From assembly GCF_003367315.1 (NCBI RefSeq), contig NZ_CP031415.1:804001-868000 (forward strand): 64,000 bases of DNA, in the 5' to 3' direction. Each line of letters begins with the position of its first letter. Within the stretch, counting starts at the first letter, position 1. This DNA comes from Saccharospirillum mangrovi. GTDB taxonomy: Bacteria; Pseudomonadota; Gammaproteobacteria; Pseudomonadales; Natronospirillaceae. Below are positions 18,387 through 27,967 of this stretch, in pieces. A model generated the notes under the pieces. It was not told where the DNA came from and ran no database searches. It worked only from the letters and a program-made list of their open reading frames with translations. A program made the translations under genes and the position numbers.

Positions 18387-19340
18387 ATGACAGGACGGCA
18401 ACGTTTGGCCCGCAACCGGCCGTACGCGGCGAGCTTTGGCCGCTGTGTGTGCGGGTTGTTGATGCTGGTCAGCCTGACGTTGACAGCCCAGGCCGTCAGC
18501 TTCGGCACCGGTATGACCAATACCGACTGGCTGTCCGAAGGCAACGAATTTTATTGCAAGTTCTATCAGCCGATTCCCAATTACGGCATGGCGGTGTTTT
18601 TCCAGGAAGCCGGCACCGAACTGGAATTCTATCTGGAAGCGACCCGCAATCTGATGGCCGTCGGCGAAGCGGCGATCACCATCGAAGCGCCCGAATGGCG
18701 TTCCAGCGCGCTGACGTCTGATCTTGGTTACACCAACGTGCGCGAACGATTGATCCCGCTGCGCGTTGATCCGCAACGCGCCCAGCGCATGTTTGCCGAA
18801 CTCGGCCACGGCATGGCGCCCACGCTGACACGCCAGGCCCGATACGGTTCCGAGCCGGTGCGGGTGCGCATTTCTCCGGTCGATTTCAATCAGTATTACC
18901 CGCAATACCTGGCCTGTTCAGCGGGTTTGCTGCCGGTCAATTTCAAACAGATTGAACGCACCACCGTGCATTATCCGCCGGGGCAGGATTATCTGACGCC
19001 GCAGGGCGAAGGCATTCTTGATGACATGATCACCTACATCAAAGCCGACCCCTTTATCTTGTCGCTGTCGGTCGTCGGCCACAGCGACAACCAGGGCACG
19101 CGTTACGAAAACCGACGCTTGTCGGAACGGCGCGCCAATCTGGTTACCGATTATCTGGTCGAACACGGCATCGAACCGGGCATGATCGAAACCGATTACC
19201 AAGGCGACCGCTACCCCATTGCCAGCAACGACACCGTTGCCGGCCGCAACGCCAACCGCCGCACCACCATTCTGGTGCGGCGACTGGAAGACCAGCCGAA
19301 CGATCCGCTGGACGGCCTGCCGGATTACGAAGCGCGTTGA
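18387..19340 (+). CDS. motY: OmpA-family flagellar motor protein MotY
   Basis: 317 residues. The N-terminal signal peptide ends near AQA. The N-domain (about 30-175) has the W-x-x-E...C-x-F-x-Q-x-IP-x-YG pattern of MotY (FYCKFYQPIPNYG). The OmpA_C peptidoglycan-binding domain begins around NFKQIERTTVHY, with VVGHSDNQGTRYENRRLSERRA as the signature. In Na+-driven or polar motors MotY forms the T-ring that holds stators at the motor. The rnt/motY neighbourhood supports the call over a generic OmpA protein. No motX or stator gene is in the window. Confidence 0.88.
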   Translation: MTGRQRLARNRPYAASFGRCVCGLLMLVSLTLTAQAVSFGTGMTNTDWLSEGNEFYCKFYQPIPNYGMAVFFQEAGTELEFYLEATRNLMAVGEAAITIEAPEWRSSALTSDLGYTNVRERLIPLRVDPQRAQRMFAELGHGMAPTLTRQARYGSEPVRVRISPVDFNQYYPQYLACSAGLLPVNFKQIERTTVHYPPGQDYLTPQGEGILDDMITYIKADPFILSLSVVGHSDNQGTRYENRRLSERRANLVTDYLVEHGIEPGMIETDYQGDRYPIASNDTVAGRNANRRTTILVRRLEDQPNDPLDGLPDYEAR

Positions 19341-19368
19341 GAGAATTAACCAAGGAGAACGACCTGGA

Positions 19369-19671
19369 ATGACAACCCCTGCCGTGGAATTGCGCGACGA
19401 TCGCCTGGTGTATCGCCGCGGCCTGAAAGCCCGAACCGAACTGGATATGGCCGACCTGGAAGAAGTCGCGGTCATGGCCAGCAACGACCATTGCTACTGG
19501 CACCTGCGCACCCGCGAAAGCGGCGAAGCCCTGGTGCCGGTTGGCATTCCCGGCGAAGCGCAGATTCGCCAATACCTGTCGCGCTGGCGCGGTTTCGATT
19601 ACGACGCTCTGGTGCGTTTCGTCAGCGAACCGCCGGCCGTTGGCAGCCTGCGGCTGTGGCCGCTGATCTAA
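19369..19671 (+). CDS. small hypothetical protein downstream of motY
   Basis: 100 residues starting at ATG 19369, with AAGGAG 11 bases upstream and 28 bases after motY, so probably co-transcribed. No signal peptide, membrane segment or known motif is visible; the sequence is acidic, with a conserved-looking LVPVGIPGEAQIRQYLSRW segment. I do not recognise a family. The function may be linked to motY by context only. Confidence 0.7.
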   Translation: MTTPAVELRDDRLVYRRGLKARTELDMADLEEVAVMASNDHCYWHLRTRESGEALVPVGIPGEAQIRQYLSRWRGFDYDALVRFVSEPPAVGSLRLWPLI

Positions 19672-19680
19672 CCCCGCCGA

Positions 19681-22600
19681 TTAACGGAAACCGGGCGCCT
19701 GAAACAGCAGTGGCGGGCGCCCGGTAAACTGCCCGAAGAACAGCTGTGATTCCGGCCCGGTCTGAGTGGCGTCGGCATCGGTGCTGTCCCAATCCCAACT
19801 CAGCCACGGCGGCACCTGAGCGCGAACGCCGACCACGCCGGTTTGATCAAATCCATTGATGGTGAAATAACCGCGCCCGGCGTTAAGCCCGGTCAGTTGC
19901 CCGTTGGCGCTGGCGGCGATGTTGGCGCAAAGCGATGCCGGTGTATCGGTGCCGTCGATGCGGCATTGGCCTTCGGCGACCAAACCCGTCAGGTCAGTAT
20001 TCGAGGTTTCGCCGTCGGCATCGAAGGCGTCGAACCGGAACGGATCGGTTCCGGTCAATGTTTCCGTCCAGACATTCAGCGTCACCTGGCTACGGGTGCC
20101 GCTGGCGCGAACGTCGGCGTTCAGACGGCCGTAGCGTAACGACACCGCCGACACATTCACATCCAAGGCGTCGCAAACGTCGTCGCCATCGAAGAAAAAG
20201 CAGACGCCATCGCTGTCGGTCAAAGCCGCCGCCGGTAGACGCAGCGCTTCAACCGACAGCGGCCGATCGTTCTCGTCGGGTGAACTCTTGCGTGGCCAGG
20301 TCAAATTGACGGCCGACAGTGCCAGTTGAGCCGGTGTCGCGGCGTTGTAATCGGTGCTGTCCTGGCGTTGCCAGTCGAGATTGCTGGCGTTGTAACTTAA
20401 TGCAGCGCCGGTTAGTGACTGATTGGGCAACCGGCTCAACAACCCGGCCTGATTCAAATCGAGCTTAAAGAAATCCCCGTCATAGTTAGCCAGGTTCTGG
20501 CCGCTCGCGCTGGTTGCGTCCACCTGCAGACTCAAGCCGCTAAATGGCGCTGGCTGGCTTTGGTAGCGGTAGGTCGTGGAACCCCATTGCGCCACGCCCT
20601 GCTGACTGAGCGCCAGATGGTGCGGCACAAAACGGCCCAGCACGCGCGTTTCACTGTCGACGCTTACGTCGGCGACAGTGGCAATCGGCAAATAGCTGGC
20701 AATCTGACCACTGAGGTTGATCACCCCGACTTCGCTGTAACTGGGCCCAGCGCCGTTGTCGGCCACAATCTGGCTGGTCGCGCTGCCTGGCTGCCATTGG
20801 CTGCCGGCTGTCGATGCGGTTATTTCTCCGTTCACGCCGCCATCGGGTGCCAGCAAGTTGGCCGACCATGCCACGGTTGGCCGAGCGTTTGTGCGCGCAA
20901 AGTTGGCGGTCGGAATGCCATTGGCGTCGAGCGCTTCCAGCGTCAGGCCGAAACTGGCTCCGGCCGCTTCGAAGGCGCCAGCGGCGATGGCGGCCGCTTC
21001 GGTTTCAGCGCTGTTGATGGTGCGTTTGGAACCGACGAATTCCACAAACCGCAACGCCGCCGGCCGCACTCGTAGATTGATCTGTTCGTTGATGACGGTG
21101 ACGGTGCTGGGGTCGCTGTCCGGGTCGGTTAAATCGAAACTCAGCAACAGCGGCTGCAAGCCGACGTCTGGCGCTAGCACGTCGAATTCGGCGGTGGAAT
21201 TGGCGCCAAACTGCAATTCGACGGCGGTTTTGGTGGCGCCGCTGTCGGTGTTTTGCGGGTTGGGCAGCGGCGTTTCGGTGCCGTTCTGGAACAGCGATAC
21301 CCGCTCACCTTCCAGGCAGGTGCTCGGGTCGCTGCATTGGCTGCCAGCGCGGAACGTTAAGCGTTCACCTTGGGCAAAAACGCCTTCGCAAACGCCGGTG
21401 GTCTGGTTGGTTGCCACCGCCTGAGCGCGGAAATGGCCCTGGCTGCCGGCGACCAGATCGAGCACCGCCAGCGATTGGCTGCTGTCATCCGGGTCAATAA
21501 AACGCAGCCCGGCGTCGGCCAGGGTGACGTTGCAGTTGGCTTGTTTGATGCCGTTAGTGAAGCAACTCAATTCGCTGGGGCTCGTGACGGTCGGATTGCT
21601 CGATGCCACCGCCAGGCTGTAAAGGCCTTGTACGGTCAGTCGCAGATCCAGGCTGTCGCCACTGTGGATGCCGTTGCCCGACACTTGCTGCGACTGCGGG
21701 CCGCTGGCATTCAGCGTCACGTTGAAATCGCCGCTGTACTGGGCGCTGCAAGCGGCATCGATGCACGCCCGAACTGCGACCGCCAGTGGCTCACAGGTCA
21801 GGCCGGTGCTGCGGCTTCGCTCCAGTTCGAAATGGTGAATTGGCGGTTCGTAGGGTGTGGCGTCGGCGGAGCACACTTCCAGATTGTCGATTTCGTGGTT
21901 GGCGCTGGAACCGCCGGTGGAGCCGGTCAGCGTCAGTAATAATTGCGACGGCACGGCGCTTTGGCCGGGGTGGTTGAGAACGTCAATCGGGCCGACCAGG
22001 CGATCAAAAATACCGTCGCGGTCGGCGTCGCGTTCGACCGTGACCAGCGCCTGACTGGCGCTGCGGTTGTCGAGCGTTACCCGGTAGCGTTGCGGCGTAT
22101 GGCGGCCGGTGATGACGCTTGGCGACAGGTTGGCGGCGGTGCCATCAAGGTAGCGGTAGCCGCCGTTGTCGGAACCGCGCAGCGACACCGAATTCGGCCG
22201 TTGCCCGGGGCCGCCCTGGCGGCCTTCGGAGGCGCTGGCGAAGTTGCCGAATTCGTCCAGACCGATACCGAGCCAGCCGCCAGCGAAGCCGTCTTCGCCC
22301 GAGCTGCTGTTTTGCGCGTACCCGAGCGAGCCGCCGTAGCCGCCGGCTACCGGGGCAATGTTGGCGTCGGATAACACCAGGGCGATGCCATCGGCGGCAT
22401 CGTCATCGCCGTTGTTTTTGTAGGCGTAATAATCGAATTCGACCTGGAGGCGATTGCCCGCGCTGGGGAAGCGTTGCAGCAACGTCGCGGCGGTGGCGCG
22501 GTTGCTGTTGTCGTCGGTCAAACGCAGTCGGCCGCCTTGGTTATGTGGTGTATAGCCGGTGCCGCCGACTTGCCAGCGGTCGCCATCGAGCGCGCCGGAA

Positions 22601-24738
22601 AAGGCGTCGTTAATGCACAGTTGGCTGCCGCCGCCGCATTGGCTCAGGTCGCGTTCTGTGCCGTCCAGATTTTTGCCCTGGCGTTGCAGATCGTAGAGCA
22701 GTTTCACATCGCCGCTGCTCAGTTGTTGTTCGAAGATCGCCACTTCGTCCAACTGACCCTGGAAATATTTCGGCCCGCCGTTGGTGTTTTCCACCCGGCC
22801 CAGGCTTTCGAAATAGGTGCCAATCTGGCCGCTGGCCTGACGCCCGGCTTGGTCGAGTTCGCCGTCGATGTAAATGCGGTAGTCGCCGGTGCTGGCGTCG
22901 CGGATTAACACCACGTGGTGGAAGGTGCCGTCGTTGATTATCCGGCTGGATTTGCCGTCGTTGCGGTCGCCAACGGCCAGTCCGATGTGGCCGCTGGCAT
23001 CGAGCCAGCCCCAGAAGATGTCGTCGGTGCCGCCGGCTTGCTCGATGCCGCTGATGCCCGGTGCCAGATACGGCGTGTTGTTGCCAGAGGCCGTGGTGCG
23101 AATCCAGAAACTCAGACTGGCAGTGCCGTGCAGGGCGTTGTACAGCGCCGGGGCGCGAATAAAATCGTCCACACCGTCGAATTCACCGGCGCGACACAGC
23201 CGGCCTGTCGCCGTGCTGACGTTGCCACCGCCGGTGCCGGGGCGGTTGTTGCCGCTGCTGTCGGCTACTTCACCGTTGCTGCCGTTCCAGTTCGGTTCGT
23301 CCATGCGCCATTCCAACTGCGGCGTCGGCAGCAGGCCGTCGCAATGCACCAGATAGCTGGACGGAATGACGGTGAAATTGCGGTTGCCGTCGTCGGTGAT
23401 GTCCCACAACAAGGCCACGCTGGCGTCGCCACCGTCTTCGTAATATTCCAGTTCGATCGAATAGTAGCGGTCCGCTTCCAGATTGAGCGTCGCCTGATAG
23501 GTGGTGGCGCCATGATTGTGCCATTCGTTGATGACGCGGAATTCGTCCACAAAGAGCCGCACGCCGTCGTCGCTGCGCACCGCTATTTCAAACGGCGCAT
23601 CCTTGGGTGCGCGCAGGTAACCGCTCCAGCGGATGGAGTATTGATCGCGGCCGAGTGCATTGCGGTTGGGTGAATCGTTGCGCCAGTCGAAATCGACGGT
23701 GGTGTCGACCTGGCTGAAAGCGGCAGGTGCGGCCAGGTCGGTGCCGTCGAAGTAATCGCCTTCCAGGCCGACGGCTAACGGACAATTCACGGGTGGCCGA
23801 CTCAGACAACCGGGGTTTGCGGGTGTGCAGGTGCCGAATACCTGGCTGTCGTCGGAGACGTCGATTTTTGCGTAATCCGGGGCGGTAAGATCGCCGTAGA
23901 CCACGGTGCTGTTGATCAATTCGATGTTGCCGTTATAGGCGTTGGCGTTCACCACGCCGGTCGCGCCGCCGAGGCTGGAACCGACGATGCGGATGGTGCC
24001 GCCGCTGAGCGACCCTGACGTCATGGTCACGTCCGTCAGAAAAAGTTTGTTGCTGGTGGAGGTGATGTCGCCGGTGAGGGTGCCGCCGGTGATGCGGATG
24101 TCGTTGTTGGCCTGGGCGCCACCGAGCAGGTCGGTGTCTTCGCTGACGATGCCGTTGCTGGTGCTGGTCACTTTGCCGGTCACGCTGCTGTCGGTCAGCT
24201 TGATGTCTCCCAGCGCCGTTACCGTTCCCTGCACCTGAGTGCCATCGATGTCGATGGTGTTACTGCTGCTGGTGATGTTGCCGCCGACGCTGCCGCCGTT
24301 GAGGTCGATGTCGCCACCGGTCTGTATCGAACCGCTCACGGCGGTGTTGGTTAAATCGATATTACCGCTGCTGGCTTCCAGATTGCCGTACAGCATCGCG
24401 CCGGAGGCAGTTATCTGGCCGTAGCTGGATTGAATCCTGATCGGGTTGGCGCTGCTGCCAACGCGGGCGCTGCTGAGCGTGAAGCCGTTGTTGGCGACCA
24501 GCGTTGCCGGGCTGTTGGCCGTTACCACATCGCCGGCGCCGAGGGTGATGTGACCATCACCCGTGCATTGGAAAACGCTGCCGCTGACGCTCCAACTGGT
24601 CGAACAGTTTGGTCGTTGACCGAACGACAGGTTGTAGGTGGCCGCCATGGCGGCGCTCGTGCCGGTCAATGCAGCCAGCACAACCAGCAGCAACAGCGCC
24701 CGGCTGGCGCGCTTACAGATCGAATTCCAGCGTCGCAT
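19681..24738 (-). CDS. mshQ: MshQ-like giant surface adhesin of the MSHA pilus cluster
   Basis: 1685 residues from ATG 24738, overlapping the mshP end. After a signal peptide (ending near AMA), residues about 60-300 are repeated short strands with alternating G-D-I and S-S-T-S-N motifs, suggesting a beta-solenoid. A PA14-like domain starts near residue 320 (VGLEGDYFDGTDLAAP) and a LamG/concanavalin fold near 473-700. A second lectin-like domain runs about 707-960 (DGIALVLSDANIAPVAGGYGG resembles L-type lectins), and a long DUF6701 region fills 980-1685. It is the last gene of the pilin operon and probably sits at the pilus tip or on the cell surface. Several carbohydrate-binding-like folds imply glycan attachment. 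Confidence 0.87.
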   Translation of the reverse strand: MRRWNSICKRASRALLLLVVLAALTGTSAAMAATYNLSFGQRPNCSTSWSVSGSVFQCTGDGHITLGAGDVVTANSPATLVANNGFTLSSARVGSSANPIRIQSSYGQITASGAMLYGNLEASSGNIDLTNTAVSGSIQTGGDIDLNGGSVGGNITSSSNTIDIDGTQVQGTVTALGDIKLTDSSVTGKVTSTSNGIVSEDTDLLGGAQANNDIRITGGTLTGDITSTSNKLFLTDVTMTSGSLSGGTIRIVGSSLGGATGVVNANAYNGNIELINSTVVYGDLTAPDYAKIDVSDDSQVFGTCTPANPGCLSRPPVNCPLAVGLEGDYFDGTDLAAPAAFSQVDTTVDFDWRNDSPNRNALGRDQYSIRWSGYLRAPKDAPFEIAVRSDDGVRLFVDEFRVINEWHNHGATTYQATLNLEADRYYSIELEYYEDGGDASVALLWDITDDGNRNFTVIPSSYLVHCDGLLPTPQLEWRMDEPNWNGSNGEVADSSGNNRPGTGGGNVSTATGRLCRAGEFDGVDDFIRAPALYNALHGTASLSFWIRTTASGNNTPYLAPGISGIEQAGGTDDIFWGWLDASGHIGLAVGDRNDGKSSRIINDGTFHHVVLIRDASTGDYRIYIDGELDQAGRQASGQIGTYFESLGRVENTNGGPKYFQGQLDEVAIFEQQLSSGDVKLLYDLQRQGKNLDGTERDLSQCGGGSQLCINDAFSGALDGDRWQVGGTGYTPHNQGGRLRLTDDNSNRATAATLLQRFPSAGNRLQVEFDYYAYKNNGDDDAADGIALVLSDANIAPVAGGYGGSLGYAQNSSSGEDGFAGGWLGIGLDEFGNFASASEGRQGGPGQRPNSVSLRGSDNGGYRYLDGTAANLSPSVITGRHTPQRYRVTLDNRSASQALVTVERDADRDGIFDRLVGPIDVLNHPGQSAVPSQLLLTLTGSTGGSSANHEIDNLEVCSADATPYEPPIHHFELERSRSTGLTCEPLAVAVRACIDAACSAQYSGDFNVTLNASGPQSQQVSGNGIHSGDSLDLRLTVQGLYSLAVASSNPTVTSPSELSCFTNGIKQANCNVTLADAGLRFIDPDDSSQSLAVLDLVAGSQGHFRAQAVATNQTTGVCEGVFAQGERLTFRAGSQCSDPSTCLEGERVSLFQNGTETPLPNPQNTDSGATKTAVELQFGANSTAEFDVLAPDVGLQPLLLSFDLTDPDSDPSTVTVINEQINLRVRPAALRFVEFVGSKRTINSAETEAAAIAAGAFEAAGASFGLTLEALDANGIPTANFARTNARPTVAWSANLLAPDGGVNGEITASTAGSQWQPGSATSQIVADNGAGPSYSEVGVINLSGQIASYLPIATVADVSVDSETRVLGRFVPHHLALSQQGVAQWGSTTYRYQSQPAPFSGLSLQVDATSASGQNLANYDGDFFKLDLNQAGLLSRLPNQSLTGAALSYNASNLDWQRQDSTDYNAATPAQLALSAVNLTWPRKSSPDENDRPLSVEALRLPAAALTDSDGVCFFFDGDDVCDALDVNVSAVSLRYGRLNADVRASGTRSQVTLNVWTETLTGTDPFRFDAFDADGETSNTDLTGLVAEGQCRIDGTDTPASLCANIAASANGQLTGLNAGRGYFTINGFDQTGVVGVRAQVPPWLSWDWDSTDADATQTGPESQLFFGQFTGRPPLLFQAPGFR

Positions 24739-25132
24739 TCTGTTCTGTCCAAACGTAATCGACTGCGCCCAACTGACCGGTCTGAGCGCGGGCGCGCACA
24801 TTCAATAGAGCCGTCTCACCGCCATCGTACGACCGGGCGGTGCAGAGCAATGTCACATTGATCGATGGGTAGGCGGGCACCGGTACCGCAACGTTCTGCA
24901 TTGAGTCGGTACAGAACGTTTCCGGATCGACGTCGGTGACCAGTCGCTGCGTTGCCCATTCCAACCCGGCCAATGCCGCCAGCCGGGCGCGGCTTTGCAA
25001 CAGATTCTGGTTCAGTTGCGCGGTGCTTTGCGTTGACAGCGTTGCCAGCAAGGTGATGGCGCCACCGAGTACGACGATCAGAAAAATCACCGCCACCAGC
25101 GTAAAACCGCCTTGTCGTCGAGTCGGCGTCAT
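24713..25132 (-). CDS. mshP: MSHA biogenesis protein MshP
   Basis: 139 residues with a prepilin-like N-terminus RRQGGFTLVAVIFLIVVLGG, in which Val replaces the usual Ile/Glu region and no Glu5 is present, as in PilX/MshP proteins. It probably supports pilus assembly at the inner membrane. It overlaps mshO by four bases and mshQ by 26. Confidence 0.83.
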   Translation of the reverse strand: MTPTRRQGGFTLVAVIFLIVVLGGAITLLATLSTQSTAQLNQNLLQSRARLAALAGLEWATQRLVTDVDPETFCTDSMQNVAVPVPAYPSINVTLLCTARSYDGGETALLNVRARAQTGQLGAVDYVWTEQNATLEFDL

Positions 25133-25998
25133 GGCGCGCCTCCCAAAACGATGGTGTCGGTCAACTGCACCTGTTCGCGCGCGTTACCGACGCTCAACCG
25201 CACCGTCAGACTCGGCGGCTGGCCGATGGTGCCGGGGTGCCAGTCGAAGGCGCAGCTTTGCACCGAATCGATAACCCGGGCCGTGACGGGCGATTCACCA
25301 GCCAGGCGGTTATTAAGGTCGGTGTTGTTCAGATTGCTGTAACCGCTGTGACGCAGCAGATGGCCGTCGGCGCATTGGTAGGCGACCGGGCCGTCGGTCA
25401 GGTAGGCGCGGAAATAGGGCGACCCGTTACGAAACTGATGGGATGCGGCCAGCGTTAACGTCGTGACCGGGCACAGTGAGCAGTCGCCGCAATCGCAACT
25501 GGTGCGTGCCGTGGTGCTGGCGATTTGCGCCGACGAACCGGGCTGGGTGCTGCTGCGCCAATCGCCCAAAATCTGTTCCGCGTTGATACCACCGATGCTG
25601 ACGTACACCGGCGACGTCAGCGATACCGTATCGAACACATCGAAAGCGCTGTCGCCGCTGATTTGCAGGAAGTCATAACCGCTGAACGGATGCTGCCGGT
25701 AACGCAGGGCGGCGGCGCTTTGCGTCTGGCTGAAGCCGAGAAATTCGACCGCTTGATCGTCGCTGCCGTTGATCGGCGTGCGCAGCGAATTGGGCACCGA
25801 GGTCGCCAAATCCTGACGCAGATGAAAGAAGGCGAATTCCGCCTGTTGCACCCAAAACGCCCGGTCGCTCGATTGACTGACGGCGCTGTAACCGCGGCCG
25901 ATCAAAGGCCCGACGACCACCGCCAGAATGCCGGTCAAAACGATGACAATGACCAGTTCGATCAGCGTGAAACCGCCGTTATGTGCGCGCATCAGCAA
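25129..25998 (-). CDS. mshO: MSHA minor pilin MshO
   Basis: 289 residues with a class III signal HNGGFTLIELVIVIVLTGILA: cleavage after Gly, then Phe1 and Glu5. A large C-terminal domain contains a cysteine cluster (SCDCGDCSLC). It is a minor pilin that likely helps prime MSHA assembly. A second Met two codons in (25992) is possible. It overlaps mshD by seven bases. Confidence 0.86.
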   Translation of the reverse strand: MLMRAHNGGFTLIELVIVIVLTGILAVVVGPLIGRGYSAVSQSSDRAFWVQQAEFAFFHLRQDLATSVPNSLRTPINGSDDQAVEFLGFSQTQSAAALRYRQHPFSGYDFLQISGDSAFDVFDTVSLTSPVYVSIGGINAEQILGDWRSSTQPGSSAQIASTTARTSCDCGDCSLCPVTTLTLAASHQFRNGSPYFRAYLTDGPVAYQCADGHLLRHSGYSNLNNTDLNNRLAGESPVTARVIDSVQSCAFDWHPGTIGQPPSLTVRLSVGNAREQVQLTDTIVLGGAP

Positions 25999-26570
25999 CC
26001 GACTCCCGGATCATCGAAATAGCTGGTGCGGTAGGCGTCGAGTGTCAGCGGTTGGTTGCGCGGGTCGGTTACTGTCACCGTGATGCGCGCCACCTGCGGT
26101 ACGCAGCCGGCCTGATTGCTCAGGCCACTGCCGAGCGCCAGCCCAAAGCCAGCATTCACCGCCGCCTGCACACGGTAACCGCTCAGGCCCGGCATCAGGC
26201 TGCCGTCGCGGTAGCGCGGGCCGTCTGTGCCGGAATCGTAACCGTGGTAGTCGCAGATATTGTCCCAGGTGGTGCGGTCGTCGGCGGTCAGTGTTTCCGG
26301 CGTCGGGCAGACATCGGTCGGCAGGCTGCCGGGGTTCAGCACCGGGTCGTCGTCGCTGTCGAAAAACGCCTTGGTCTGGATTTCATTGAGCGTGGCTTCG
26401 GCCAGCAAACGGCTCTGGCTGCGCAACATCGGATCGACGTTCGCCAGCACCTGCACGCCCAGGCTTTGCAAAATCGCCACGGCGGCAATGCCGAGCACGA
26501 CGATGGCGATGACCAGTTCGATCAAGGTCAAACCGGCCTGGCGCGATATCCGACTAGAGCAGCGCCGCAT
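25992..26570 (-). CDS. mshD: MSHA minor pilin MshD
   Basis: 192 residues. The prepilin motif RQAGLTLIELVIAIVVLGIA has Leu after the processing site, with Glu5 kept. The remainder is a small globular pilin domain with several cysteines. It overlaps the mshC end by 17 bases and so is translationally coupled. Confidence 0.86.
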   Translation of the reverse strand: MRRCSSRISRQAGLTLIELVIAIVVLGIAAVAILQSLGVQVLANVDPMLRSQSRLLAEATLNEIQTKAFFDSDDDPVLNPGSLPTDVCPTPETLTADDRTTWDNICDYHGYDSGTDGPRYRDGSLMPGLSGYRVQAAVNAGFGLALGSGLSNQAGCVPQVARITVTVTDPRNQPLTLDAYRTSYFDDPGVGC

Positions 26571-27108
26571 AGCCGGTAATTCCGTCCAGACGCAAACGCG
26601 CCCCCGTGCTGAGGGCGATCTGGGTGTTGGGAATGGGGCGATTGCTGGCGTCGAGCGTGCCGCCGCAATCGGACGTTAACAGATGCACCTGGCCGCGCGC
26701 GGTGAAGATCAGTCGCACCGGCGTTGTCACCGACGCATCGAGCGCCAGATCGCCGCTTAACGCGGCGCCGTTGTCGTCGCGCAACGCATAGGCCGGTGCG
26801 TCGCCACAGGCGGGCGCGGGCGAGGTAAAGCCATTGCTGGCGTCGCAACTGTCAGCCGCATCCTGATCACGCCAGGCGCTCCAGCCGTTGTCGTCCAGAC
26901 GAATCTCGATGCTGCACTGCGCCGTCACCGCCTGATTGCGCGCCAGATTCAACGCCGACTGAAATTCCGTGCGGGCATTGGCGTCGTCGAACAATTGCGG
27001 CGTAAAAAAGCGCGGCATGCCAACAGCAGCCAGAATGCCGATGATGGCAATGACCAGAACGAATTCGACCAGGGTGAAGCCGGTGGATGGCATTGGGCGT
27101 CTGTGCAT
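26554..27108 (-). CDS. mshC: MSHA minor pilin MshC
   Basis: 184 residues. The prepilin N-terminus STGFTLVEFVLVIAIIGILA has Gly-Phe processing and Glu5. The GspH-like C-terminal domain (SALNLARNQAVTAQCSIEIRLDDNGW, read in parts) is typical of MshC/FimT. It is the first gene after the mshA terminator. Confidence 0.86.
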   Translation of the reverse strand: MHRRPMPSTGFTLVEFVLVIAIIGILAAVGMPRFFTPQLFDDANARTEFQSALNLARNQAVTAQCSIEIRLDDNGWSAWRDQDAADSCDASNGFTSPAPACGDAPAYALRDDNGAALSGDLALDASVTTPVRLIFTARGQVHLLTSDCGGTLDASNRPIPNTQIALSTGARLRLDGITGYAALL

Positions 27109-27160
27109 GTCTTACGTTACTGCTTCAGGTGTCAACAATAGGGCAGAGCTTAAACGAAAA

Positions 27161-27192
27161 CGCCCCGACAATGGCCGGGGCTGTGTCGGGGC
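27161..27192 (-). terminator. terminator or attenuator between mshA and mshC
   Basis: CGCCCCGACA pairs with TGTCGGGGCG around a 12-base loop, followed by TTTT on the minus strand. It sits 27 bases after the mshA stop and should lower transcription into the minor pilin genes, giving more major than minor pilin. Confidence 0.82.
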
Positions 27193-27218
27193 GTCAGGAA
27201 TCAATTCACTGATTAGCT

Positions 27219-27737
27219 CTACGGAGTAGCAGGAACGCTGCACTTTGCTGTCGATGCTGTTCCAGAATTATCAGTTTTACCAAGGCCAATCGACGGGGCA
27301 GTGCTTGCGGTTGCCGGAATGTAGAAAACGCATTCTTCGTTATCAACGAAGGTTTCTTTGTTTGTAATGATCAGGCCAGCAACGGTATCACCGTCAATTT
27401 TTGTTGAACGCACTAAGCCAAAACCTTCCAGATTAGCTGCTTGAACAATGCCGCTGGTTACGTCATCCGCACCTGGGTAGCCAAAGTCCATATCGATGGA
27501 GCCTTCCATATCCACTGTTGAACCGGCAACCGATGTATCACAGGTTGGCGATGCCAAACACGCCGCATGCGCAATCGCAGAGCTGGATTTCACCGAACCC
27601 AGGGCGCCTTCCAGTGCGGCGGTTGAAGCGTCGCTGCTGAAATCCACAAAACGTGGCAGTGCAAAAGCGGACAGAATGCCGAGTACGACAATCACCATGA
27701 TCAATTCGATGAGCGTAAAACCTTGCTGTTTTTTCAT
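27219..27737 (-). CDS. mshA: MSHA major pilin MshA
   Basis: 172 residues with MKKQQGFTLIELIMVIVVLG, the canonical type IV pilin signal (short basic leader, Gly-Phe cut, Glu5), then NFSSDAS-like helix end and a globular domain. The C-terminal cysteine pair is C-V-F-Y and T-A-K-C. It is the structural subunit of the mannose-sensitive haemagglutinin-type pilus. No mshIJKLMNEGBF assembly genes are nearby, so the machinery must be elsewhere. Confidence 0.9.
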   Translation of the reverse strand: MKKQQGFTLIELIMVIVVLGILSAFALPRFVDFSSDASTAALEGALGSVKSSSAIAHAACLASPTCDTSVAGSTVDMEGSIDMDFGYPGADDVTSGIVQAANLEGFGLVRSTKIDGDTVAGLIITNKETFVDNEECVFYIPATASTAPSIGLGKTDNSGTASTAKCSVPATP

Positions 27738-27852
27738 TACTGCGAATTTCCGTTTGAGTTCAAATCTGAAAGGCTGAGGCGACAGCGTCAGAAAGCCGGA
27801 CCGTTTGAAAAACGGGCGCCGACGCCGACCCAGGTGGCTGAAAGTGTAGCCG

Positions 27853-27880
27853 ATTTTAGTGAGTTAACACGGTGATTCAA
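27853..27880 (-). promoter_or_regulatory. sigma-70 promoter candidate for mshA
   Basis: Read on the minus strand: TTGAAT, 16 bases, TAAAAT, about 115 bases before the mshA start. The -10 matches five of six consensus positions. Confidence 0.55.
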
Positions 27881-27910
27881 ACGAAAATTAGCGTTTTTGA
27901 ATAAGCGGGG

Positions 27911-27949
27911 AATCTCTCCGACAGTGATATTTACTAGGTCGGAGAGATT
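27911..27949 (-). terminator. inverted repeat after pgi, possible terminator
   Basis: Twelve-base arms AATCTCTCCGAC and GTCGGAGAGATT around a 15-base loop, about 20-60 bases after the pgi stop. No strong T-run follows on the minus strand, so it may be a weak terminator or an RNA-stabilising stem. Confidence 0.5.
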
Positions 27950-27967
27950 TAAGTCAGAAAAGTGGGG

